Source: Taibaiella sp.
GTDB taxonomy: Bacteria > Bacteroidota > Bacteroidia > Chitinophagales > Chitinophagaceae
Length of the DNA stretch: 64,000 nucleotides
Reading direction: 5' to 3'
Assembly (NCBI GenBank): GCA_016786705.1
Contig: JAEUVV010000006.1
Coordinates: 248,001-312,000 of the forward strand
Position 1 is the first letter of the stretch. Every line of letters begins with the position of its first letter. Below the pieces are notes generated by a model. That model had not been told where the DNA came from and ran no database searches. It saw only the letters and a program-made list of their open reading frames with translations. Position numbers and translations under genes: made by a program. Shown here one piece after another: positions 42,930 to 49,307 of this stretch.

Positions 42930-43838
42930 TTAATAGAGAAAATGCAATGTAGTACCTTGTTTTTTAACCTCAACTTCATACCTGCCTCCCAGGCAAAGCG
43001 GCCAGTTCTCATCAATATGCCCGCTCGGCATGTCAAATGCGAGCGGTATACCCAGCGTGCCGAAATGATGATTCAGTATCTGGTAAATATCCTGCCCGAA
43101 TGGCCTGGTAGTATCTTCCAGGTCGGTAAATCCGCCACAAACGACCGCCAGCAGCTGGTCAAAGGCGCCGGCTCGTTTTAGATTATATAACATACGGTCT
43201 ATGTTGTATAAATGCTCCCCGATGTCTTCGATAAACAATATCTTCCCGTGAGCGTTCATCGCAGAAGAAGAACCTGAAAGGTGGGCCAGCATGGCCAGGT
43301 TACCGCCTACCAATATGCCACAGGCTTTCCCCGGAACATTGTATTTATTTGCAGGTGCGCTATAATGCACCGGTTTGCCGGTAAGGATTTGCTTATAGGC
43401 TTTCAGGAAATCTTTTTTCGCATTTTCTTTGGTGAAGCTGCTGCACATAGGGCCATGCAGGGTAGCTACCCCATAGTTGCGTTGTATATGATTGTGGATT
43501 ACGGTAATGTCGCTGAAGCCGCAGATCCACTTAGGCTGCCGGGCAAAGGCGGAAAAGTCGAGCCCGTCAATAATGCGGCTCATGCCGTAGCCTCCTCTTC
43601 CCATAAGTATGGCTGCCACTCCCGGGTCATCCAGGTATTTTTGCAGGTCTTTTAAGCGCAGCTCGTCCGGTGCTGAGAAATAATTGTCGCTTTTAGCCAC
43701 CGTTGCCCCAACGAGTACTTTAAAGCCCCAGGCCTCCAGTTGTTGTTTTGCTTCCAGCACGACGGCTTTATCTATATAACCCGAGGGGCAGGTTATCGCT
43801 ATGGTATCTCCCTTTTTGAGGGCCTTTGGTAGCTGCAT
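42930..43838 (-). CDS. Murein LD-carboxypeptidase (peptidase S66)
   Basis: The 302-residue protein has the S66 pattern: IAITCPSGYI, GRGGYGMSRIIDGLDF, nucleophile Ser in WICGFSDITVIHNH, VGGNLAMLAHLSGSS, IEDIGEHLYNIDRML with the acidic residue, and the His-bearing MPSGHIDENWPLCLGG. LdcA enzymes cut the L-D bond releasing terminal D-Ala from tetrapeptides in muropeptide recycling. No signal peptide is seen, so it is cytoplasmic. A -7 box TATTTTTG lies at 43864-43871. Confidence 0.93.
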   Translation of the reverse strand: MQLPKALKKGDTIAITCPSGYIDKAVVLEAKQQLEAWGFKVLVGATVAKSDNYFSAPDELRLKDLQKYLDDPGVAAILMGRGGYGMSRIIDGLDFSAFARQPKWICGFSDITVIHNHIQRNYGVATLHGPMCSSFTKENAKKDFLKAYKQILTGKPVHYSAPANKYNVPGKACGILVGGNLAMLAHLSGSSSAMNAHGKILFIEDIGEHLYNIDRMLYNLKRAGAFDQLLAVVCGGFTDLEDTTRPFGQDIYQILNHHFGTLGIPLAFDMPSGHIDENWPLCLGGRYEVEVKKQGTTLHFLY

Positions 43839-43933
43839 ATCTTATGTTTTAGTATTCAGTGACCAAAAATAGAAAATACTGTGGCAATATCGCCGCTAAT
43901 TATTACCGGCTTCATTTTACTGGCTCATTAAAG

Positions 43934-43941
43934 TATATTTG
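43934..43941 (+). promoter_or_regulatory. -7 box abutting a start codon
   Basis: TATATTTG matches TAnnTTTG and ends 5 nt before the ATG at 43947. The mRNA would start at or within a base or two of the start codon. Confidence 0.5.
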
Positions 43942-43946
43942 CAGGC

Positions 43947-44423
43947 ATGAAGTGGAAAAATTATTTTATTGTACCAGCTCTTTTGCTCGCCGGAGCTGGC
44001 ATTAGCTCCTGCGCAGAGGAAACCCAACCTGTAAAAAACGACCTGCCTAAATTAAACGTATGGCCGGTGGCCGCTCCCGGTACGGAAGTAGCCCATTATT
44101 TAAAAGCTATCGAAGAAGATAAGCTTAATAATGGTAAGTTTGAAATAACCATCCTGCCTAATGATTCTACTAAAACTAACGGGGCTTTCGATATCAAGGT
44201 AAAGGCCGGCGCTTTTGAAGAAAACCTGGTAAAAACGTTCCCGAAATGGTATGAGAATAACCTGGTAAAACCGCTCATCAAACCTATGGATACGGTTAAG
44301 TATGGCGCGGTAATCGGTTTTGACCCGGGAGACGGCAGTTTTAACGAAATCTATATAGTGACCTATGATAGCGGGGAACTTAAGTTCGCGCAGACAAAAA
44401 TGTATTACCAGCCGGAAAAGTAA
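43947..44423 (+). CDS. Lipoprotein of unknown function
   Basis: The 158-residue protein is not recognised. It has a lipoprotein signal (ALLLAGAGISSCAEE, Cys at about residue 22). The rest is a compact beta-rich domain with GAFDIKVKAGAFEENLVKTFPKWYENNLVKPLIKP and IGFDPGDGSFNEIYIVTYDSGELKFAQTKMYYQ. It should sit in the inner or outer membrane leaflet. It is followed 42 bp later by a small membrane protein gene on the same strand. Confidence 0.65.
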   Translation: MKWKNYFIVPALLLAGAGISSCAEETQPVKNDLPKLNVWPVAAPGTEVAHYLKAIEEDKLNNGKFEITILPNDSTKTNGAFDIKVKAGAFEENLVKTFPKWYENNLVKPLIKPMDTVKYGAVIGFDPGDGSFNEIYIVTYDSGELKFAQTKMYYQPEK

Positions 44424-44465
44424 AATGTTTTAACTTTGCCGCATATTTTAATCAATCGTATTGTT

Positions 44466-44681
44466 ATGAAGCGTCTGTTGGTATTATTGGTTGTGCTTTT
44501 AGCTTCTTCAACAGCTATCTGGGCCCAGGGTTGTGCCGTATGTACAAAAACTGCCGCCAGCTTAGGCGACAATGCCGCCAAAAGCCTGAATTATGGTATT
44601 TTGTACCTGGCTGCTATCCCGGTTAGTTTTATGGGCACTGTTGCTTACTTATGGTACAAGCGCAGTAAAAAAGTAGCCTGA
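44466..44681 (+). CDS. Small membrane protein with CAVC motif
   Basis: The 71-residue protein starts at ATG 44466; an upstream in-frame ATG (44436) is disfavoured because TAACTTTG, a good -7 box, lies at 44431-44438. A signal or first helix (LLVLLVVLLASSTAIWAQ) precedes a CAVCTKTAASLGDNAAKSLNYGILYLAAIPVSFMGTVAYLWY segment with one more helix and a basic end. The CxxC could bind metal or form a disulfide. Similar small proteins are common in Bacteroidota, with unknown role. It ends 1 bp from the convergent dGTPase gene. Confidence 0.7.
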   Translation: MKRLLVLLVVLLASSTAIWAQGCAVCTKTAASLGDNAAKSLNYGILYLAAIPVSFMGTVAYLWYKRSKKVA

Positions 44682-44682
44682 T

Positions 44683-46089
44683 TTAAAATGCTTTTATCGT
44701 GATGCCGGTAATTTTTCTATAGAGGTCAATCGCGTAGATATCGGTCATTCCTGAAATAAAGTCTGTAACAGCTTGTACCCGCTGATACAGGCTATTTTCT
44801 TTCCAGTCCTTCCCAATAAACTGTGCCGGGATTAATTGCAATACTTTACGGGACCTGGCCGTGCCGGGATTTAAGAGTGCCTGGATGAAAATATCCAGCA
44901 GGTTACCGATTACCTCGAAGCCTGCAATCTCTATTTCTACTACCGTTCTGTGCTGATAAATGCGTTCATAAGAAAGTTGGTCTATTGCCTGCAGCAAGGG
45001 GAGATATTGTTCCGGTAATACATCGATCAAAGATTGCTGCAAATTACCCTGGAGTAGCATCTCCTCGTGCGCTATAAACGCGCTCGTACACAAGCCTACC
45101 ATTCTGCCGATCCAGACTGCTCTTAAATATTGCATTTTCTGGTTAGGATCTTTCAGCTCTTTAAGTTTGCGCTCTATTCTTTCCCTGTTCTGGTACTCTG
45201 TATCGTCATCAAAAAACGGTAAGAAAAGTACTTCTGCTTCCTTATAGCTTAAAATACCCAGGCGGTGCGCATCTTCGATATCAATTACCCGGTAACAGAT
45301 ATCATCTGCCGCCTCTGTCAGGTAAACAAAGGGGTGTCTTACATACACTTCCTGTGTTTCAAGACCCGGTTGTTTAAAGATCCCCAGCTGCTTCGCTATG
45401 GCCTGCCAGGTGCCCGATTCACTGTCAAAGAAGCCAGACTTCTTTTTACCAATAATTCCCGCCTTTTTATCAAAACCATCTATAGAGCGGCAAGGGTATT
45501 TTACAACACTGGCCAAAGTGGTTTGGGTAATGTTATAAGCTGTTCTTTCTTCGGCAAAAGGATGAGTAAGGATCCGGAAAGCATTACTGTTGCCCTCAAA
45601 GTGGGTAAAATCCGCCCATTGATTGGCCGACATGCCGCCTGTAAAGATACTTTGGGTGGCACTGTCTAAAGAGGTGAAATAACTACGGATAGCGTCTTCA
45701 CCGGAATGGCCGAAAGGCGGGTTGCCGATATCATGTGCCAGGCAGGCGGAGGAGATCACGGAGGAAAGCTCGTGCCGGTAAAAACTTGCGAAAGCCTGGC
45801 CCTGCTGGCTTTCATACTTCTCTGCTATAATCCTGCCAACGGCGGTACCTAAACTCCTGCCTACAGAAGCCACCTCTAAACTATGCGTAAGCCGGTTATG
45901 TACAAATGCCGGTCCGGGCAAAGGAAAAACCTGTGTTTTATTCTGCAGGCGCCGAAAAGCCGATGAGAAAATAATCCGGTCGTAGTCCCTGATAAAAGAG
46001 GTCCTTAATTCATCTGTCGCACCAATAGTATCTGTATCTGTCGATTTTTGGTCGCTATAAAGCGAGGCCCATTGCATGTTTTGTGGCAT
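44683..46089 (-). CDS. dgt: dGTP triphosphohydrolase (HD domain)
   Basis: The 468-residue protein hydrolyses dGTP (or dNTPs) to deoxynucleoside plus triphosphate. The N terminus has RTSFIRDYDRIIFSSAFRRLQNKTQVFP. The HD metal site is built from RLTHSLEVASVGR, ACLAHDIGNPPFGHSGEDAI and the later Asp in EAADDICYRVIDIEDAH. The length fits the Dgt family. Such enzymes control dNTP pools and in some bacteria limit phage replication. It lies next to the toxin-antitoxin island, but a functional link is not shown. A weak -7 box TATTTTCG is at 46114-46121. Confidence 0.93.
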   Translation of the reverse strand: MPQNMQWASLYSDQKSTDTDTIGATDELRTSFIRDYDRIIFSSAFRRLQNKTQVFPLPGPAFVHNRLTHSLEVASVGRSLGTAVGRIIAEKYESQQGQAFASFYRHELSSVISSACLAHDIGNPPFGHSGEDAIRSYFTSLDSATQSIFTGGMSANQWADFTHFEGNSNAFRILTHPFAEERTAYNITQTTLASVVKYPCRSIDGFDKKAGIIGKKKSGFFDSESGTWQAIAKQLGIFKQPGLETQEVYVRHPFVYLTEAADDICYRVIDIEDAHRLGILSYKEAEVLFLPFFDDDTEYQNRERIERKLKELKDPNQKMQYLRAVWIGRMVGLCTSAFIAHEEMLLQGNLQQSLIDVLPEQYLPLLQAIDQLSYERIYQHRTVVEIEIAGFEVIGNLLDIFIQALLNPGTARSRKVLQLIPAQFIGKDWKENSLYQRVQAVTDFISGMTDIYAIDLYRKITGITIKAF

Positions 46090-46264
46090 TTCGAAATCTG
46101 TCAGTAATCTGTGCGAAAATAGTGTTTAATTTACAATACGTTCCATGTTGCATAAAAAAGGGCCTTTTCGTCGAATAAAGATTCCATATCTCGCTAGGTA
46201 TTTCCTAAGGTGCAGCCATTTTTGCAAACTTAAAAATTATATCAATCTTTGATTAAGTGGTGGA

Positions 46265-46294
46265 TTACAAAAAATTTTAATAAATTTTTTGTAA
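46265..46294. repeat. AT-rich 13-bp inverted repeat with TAAT loop
   Basis: TTACAAAAAATTT (46265-46277), loop TAAT, and AAATTTTTTGTAA (46282-46294) are exact complements. It lies between the divergent dgt and antitoxin genes, just upstream of promoter P1. No gene ends nearby to use it as a terminator. Confidence 0.6.
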
Positions 46295-46309
46295 AATAGG
46301 GCCAAACTA

Positions 46310-46339
46310 TTGTTTTTAAAATTATTTAATGTATCTTCG
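46310..46339 (+). promoter_or_regulatory. Promoter P1 upstream of the AbiE-type antitoxin
   Basis: TTG (46310-46312), 19 bp, TATCTTCG (46332-46339). This is one base from TAnnTTTG with ideal spacing. The palindrome O1 starts at its last bases, and transcription would begin inside O1. The 115 bp between O1 and P2 contain no ATG on the plus strand, so P1 gives either a long leader or a small RNA. Confidence 0.55.
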
Positions 46340-46364
46340 TGTAAAGTATATATACTTTACACGA
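46337..46364. promoter_or_regulatory. Operator-like perfect palindrome O1
   Basis: A perfect 28-bp palindrome, half-site TCGTGTAAAGTATA followed by its complement. The central 24 bp share the pattern nTnTAAAGnATATATnCTTTAnAn with O2. It abuts the P1 -7 box, as expected for a repressor operator. AbiEi-type antitoxins are known to repress their own promoters through inverted repeats. Confidence 0.65.
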
Positions 46365-46386
46365 CGAGTATATAATATCTTCTAAT

Positions 46387-46474
46387 AAAGTACCTTTTCT
46401 ACTTTTTCTCCTGATACTATTCTTTATTGAATAAAATTCTTAAATTTTACTTATAAAAGTACCCAAAAAGTACC
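46387..46474 (+). repeat. Three direct AAAGTACC repeats
   Basis: AAAGTACC occurs at 46387-46394, 46456-46463 and 46467-46474. The last two are 11 bp apart, one helical turn, and end just before the P2 -33 element. An inverted ATAAAGTACCTTTT match to the first copy and its flanks lies inside the antitoxin gene at 46879-46892. These may be protein-binding sites or chance in AT-rich DNA. Confidence 0.4.
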
Positions 46475-46478
46475 TTTT

Positions 46479-46510
46479 TTTGGTTTTTAACTTTTAAATG
46501 ATTAACTTTG
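46479..46510 (+). promoter_or_regulatory. Promoter P2 of the AbiE-type antitoxin
   Basis: TTTG (46479-46482), 20 bp, TAACTTTG (46503-46510) is a full match to the Bacteroidota consensus. It lies 67 bp before the antitoxin ATG and is directly followed by palindrome O2. Confidence 0.75.
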
Positions 46511-46534
46511 CTATAAAGGATATATCCTTTATAG
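46511..46534. promoter_or_regulatory. Operator-like perfect palindrome O2
   Basis: A perfect 24-bp palindrome, half-site CTATAAAGGATA plus complement, starting one base after the P2 -7 box and covering the expected start site. Its centre is 172 bp from that of O1. Each centre lies 11.5-12.5 bp beyond its own -7 box. Confidence 0.7.
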
Positions 46535-46577
46535 AATCACTAAATATTTATTATTCTTTCGATTTATTTATTGCGAT

Positions 46578-47537
46578 ATGGCTGGAAAATCACGTTTTAG
46601 TGTTGCTGAAAGCAAGATCAATAAGTTATTTCAGAATTCAAGAAGACGCGTATTTTCTAAAAAGCAGATTGAAGAGGTCTTTATTGAATACAGACGACTC
46701 TGGAATTTAGCCGACAGCATGAATTTAAATAAATTCATTGATAGCTGTATAAATGCCGGTATCTTGAATGAGGTGATCTTAGTACCCAAAGCCCCTGAGC
46801 AATTGCATATGCTAAAAGTTAAAGAGGTCATGTTTTATGGAGGGAACTTTATGCCACCATCTAAAGAAGCATCGGATAAAAAGGTACTTTATACAGTAGG
46901 GCGCGTGAATGTTTTTGAGCTAGCCTTAAATATCAAGAACAGATCATTTTTATCGCATTTTTCTGCGGTATATCTTAATGGCCTGACGAGCCAGATCCCT
47001 AAGATGGTATATGTTTCGTCTGAGCAAAGTCTCAGAAGACCTTCGTTAAAGCCGGCAGCCAAACTTATTCAGTCAAATATTGACAAGGCCTTTGCCAAGC
47101 CGCAAAGAAAAAGTAATAATATTTTTGTTTATGAAGATTACTCTTTTCTTCTTCATGATGGCATGTTCACCGACCGTACAGGGATTTATACCCGCGCTGA
47201 GGACGGGCTCACCCTGACAAATCTTGAAAGGACTTTAATTGATATTGCTGTAAGGCCCGAATATGCAGGCGGTGTGGACGCGGTACTCAATGCCTACAGA
47301 AATGCTAAGGACCGGGTATCCCTGAATAAACTGGCTGCATACCTTACTAATATCAATTTTGTTTATCCTTACTGGCAGGTAATCGGCTTCTACCTCCACC
47401 ATGCAGGTTATGAATCCTCCAGATTAAAAATCTTTAAAGAACACGTTTCGGAATATTTCTTCTACTTAACGTATGAAATCTTTAATCCCGATTTCGACCG
47501 AGAATGGCAGATTTGGTATCCTAAAAGGCTTATTTAA
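46578..47537 (+). CDS. AbiEi-like antitoxin / autoregulator of a type IV toxin-antitoxin system
   Basis: The 319-residue protein has an N-terminal winged-helix-like segment (about 1-75, basic SRRRVFSKKQIEEVFIEYRRL). The AbiEi core follows: FELALNIKNRSFLSHFSAVYLNGLTSQIPKMVYV (about 113-146) and LTNLERTLIDIAVRPEYAGGVDAVLNAY (about 213-240). AbiEi antitoxins neutralise an AbiEii nucleotidyltransferase and repress their own promoter. Two promoter-palindrome units lie upstream. The toxin gene is not downstream in the same direction as usual: it converges and overlaps by 8 bp. Base composition is AT-richer than flanking genes, a sign of acquisition. Confidence 0.78.
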   Translation: MAGKSRFSVAESKINKLFQNSRRRVFSKKQIEEVFIEYRRLWNLADSMNLNKFIDSCINAGILNEVILVPKAPEQLHMLKVKEVMFYGGNFMPPSKEASDKKVLYTVGRVNVFELALNIKNRSFLSHFSAVYLNGLTSQIPKMVYVSSEQSLRRPSLKPAAKLIQSNIDKAFAKPQRKSNNIFVYEDYSFLLHDGMFTDRTGIYTRAEDGLTLTNLERTLIDIAVRPEYAGGVDAVLNAYRNAKDRVSLNKLAAYLTNINFVYPYWQVIGFYLHHAGYESSRLKIFKEHVSEYFFYLTYEIFNPDFDREWQIWYPKRLI

Positions 47538-48414
47538 TTCTGAAGGTTTCGATCACGTAGTTGAAATAATAGGCAAAGTCCTCAATCTTTTCTTTTACTG
47601 ATACGGTCGCTTTTACCTCTTCCCAAGTCAATTTATGATAATCATGAGTATTGGGTATTAGCTGAATAAATTCTAATGGTACCCTTTTTGCTGCAAATAT
47701 TTTAGCCATTAATTCCTGATTTCCTTCAGCTTCTATATCAAAAATACCACCAAGTTCTTCTGTGATCAAAAGATGTATATCATAAAAATCTTTTGAACGC
47801 GGACTCGCTGGATGAGATGGCACAAAAGCCTGATATTCTTTCATTTGTTGACAAATTGCCCGCAATTTTTCAAATATGATCATTAATGGCGTATAAACAT
47901 ATATCCTGTATCCTTCAAATGTTTGTTCAACCATATGAGTAACTTCTTCATGTTTGCTCAGGTCTAATTCAAAAGTTGGAGAAGCATCAGGTTGGGTTGG
48001 AATGGAAAACCTTATTAATGCATCTCTGTCATCTGCGTATCTTTTAAATTGTTCTGCACCGATCACTTTAAATGTTACATTATAACCACCCCAGAAATGA
48101 TTTGTCGTTTCATTGTACTTCCGGGGCTTTACTTTAAAAGTATAGTGGGTAAGTTCAAAGCCGTTTTCTCTGAATGTTTGCGCTAATGTTGCCTCAATAC
48201 GAATTTTTATATCCTCCAGATCAGAAAAATCACCAGGAATTATTGAATAATCCAAGTCATAGGATGCCCTGGATAAATTATTTGTATCTTTTTTGAATAG
48301 AGAAATTGCATTACCTCCTTTAAGTACTAAGGATTCAAAAAGTGTATCATCTGAGGCAAGTGCTATTATGGCAAGGTCTCTTATCCTTGCCGCCAAGTCT
48401 AATTCAAACTTCAT
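47530..48414 (-). CDS. AbiEii-type nucleotidyltransferase toxin
   Basis: The 294-residue protein has all AbiEii signatures: motif I LKGGNAISLF (31-40) with SYDLDYS (D53, D55), a third Asp in FELDLS (D151), motif III YTPLMIIFEKLRAICQQ (E182, K183) and motif IV RSKDFYDIHLL (D209, D212). Such toxins transfer nucleotides, in characterised cases to RNA such as tRNA acceptor ends, and halt growth, including during phage infection. The gene reads opposite to the antitoxin gene. Its own promoter is TACATTTG (48447-48454) with CAAA/TTTG 23 bp away (48478-48481). All catalytic residues are present. Confidence 0.88.
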   Translation of the reverse strand: MKFELDLAARIRDLAIIALASDDTLFESLVLKGGNAISLFKKDTNNLSRASYDLDYSIIPGDFSDLEDIKIRIEATLAQTFRENGFELTHYTFKVKPRKYNETTNHFWGGYNVTFKVIGAEQFKRYADDRDALIRFSIPTQPDASPTFELDLSKHEEVTHMVEQTFEGYRIYVYTPLMIIFEKLRAICQQMKEYQAFVPSHPASPRSKDFYDIHLLITEELGGIFDIEAEGNQELMAKIFAAKRVPLEFIQLIPNTHDYHKLTWEEVKATVSVKEKIEDFAYYFNYVIETFRIK

Positions 48415-48446
48415 AAGTAGCTGTTTTAGTTTTACTTAATGTCATG

Positions 48447-48481
48447 CAAATGTAATCAATATCAAATCAATAATCCACAAA
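48447..48481 (-). promoter_or_regulatory. Promoter of the AbiEii-like toxin gene
   Basis: On the minus strand TTTG (48478-48481), 23 bp, TACATTTG (48447-48454), 32 bp before the toxin ATG. The spacer carries three TTGAT repeats. The palindrome found at the antitoxin promoters is not present here. Confidence 0.5.
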
Positions 48482-49219
48482 GTTAAAGACAGCCCGGCAC
48501 TGGAGCCAACAGCGCACAGACTGGGGCACCAGGATATTATTTCTTAAACCGCTGCGATATTTACGCCTGATGCAAATCTCCATCTTGCTATTTAGTCGGC
48601 CTATGAGGCTGAACCTGCTAACGGGCGCTTTGCTATTTCCGCTGATGGTCAATGGTCACCAGGACGACAAGAATGCCAGAGGCGAAGGGCGCTGCTGCTT
48701 ATGAATGGCAATTGACGAGTGTTCTGAGGAATATAATGGTACGTTGGCGAATCTTCTTGCCGCTGCACCGAAGGCTCAAGTACTGCAACTCATGCAATAT
48801 AAGTCCCGCATCGACAAGAGTGATTGGATATAATTTTTCAACCACTTGGACTTAATTAATTAATTAATGGTGTGCTAGTTGGGTAAACTAGTACCTGCAA
48901 CCACATGAAGTGGATTTGCCCGCAGAGCTTTTTCTATTTACGGCAAGAATAGATGTTGATCAAATAGGCGCATAAAGCAATACTTTGATTATCGTCCGGG
49001 CGTGGAAGTTTGTAGGGCAATCTCTTTTATATTGTTGTACGATGTTCAATGTCCAAGTAGTTAATCCCTTCGTTAACCAAGTGTACCAGTATGGTGATCA
49101 GGAATCTGTTCAAAAATATTTTCAGAAAAAGAAGTGAGCTGTTAGCTGGTAAGGATTTGAGTTGTAGTTTCATCGAAGTTTGTTTTGCAAATACAAAATA
49201 CTTCTTCTGACGAGCAAAC
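48482..49219. other. Gene-poor, probably decayed DNA beside the toxin gene
   Basis: About 740 bp with no recognisable intact gene. The stretch 48490-48835 is GC-richer than the island around it and holds only short broken frames. From 48840 the DNA is AT-rich with a TTAA tandem run (48853-48868) and a small inverted repeat CTAGTT/AACTAG near 48876-48890. A 48-codon frame (49027-49173, minus) reads MKLQLKSLPANSSLLFLKIF and onward; it is not recognised. The pattern suggests remnants of lost mobile or accessory genes. Confidence 0.45.
48603..48833 (+). pseudogene. Possible broken small secreted-protein gene
   Basis: One frame starts MRLNLLTGALLFPLMVNG, which looks like a signal peptide, runs 33 codons to a TGA (48702-48704), then continues at ATG 48705 for 42 codons with a normal-looking composition (DECSEEYNGTLANLLAAAPK). 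A single stop codon interrupts what could have been a 75-residue secreted protein. It is not recognised and could be chance. Confidence 0.2.
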
Positions 49220-49260
49220 AAAAGAATCCCCGATACAAAAAAGTAACGGGGATTCTTTTT
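49220..49260 (-). terminator. Terminator of the DUF937 gene
   Basis: AAAAGAATCCCCG (49220-49232) and CGGGGATTCTTTT (49247-49259) form a 13-bp stem with T runs on both strands. It lies 48 bp past the DUF937 stop on the minus strand and marks the edge of the island. Confidence 0.85.
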
Positions 49261-49307
49261 AAGGAGCTTTTCAAACACAACCTTTTCTATAATAAAAATC
49301 AATCGTA

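Noticed and set aside
46150..46200. GCATAAAAAAGGGCC resembling the terminator at 42081-42096, as a possible attachment-site repeat
   Set aside because: The match is mostly an A-run plus GGGCC, and the two sites do not bracket the island (one lies 4 kb left within core genes).
48853..48890. TTAA tandem run and CTAGTT/AACTAG pair as transposon ends
   Set aside because: Too short, no transposase, and no matching partner sequence on the other side of the island.
49027..49302. 91-residue minus-strand frame next to DUF937
   Set aside because: Its first third is the DUF937 terminator hairpin; the remainder is unrecognised and may be a remnant, so it is described only under the decayed region.
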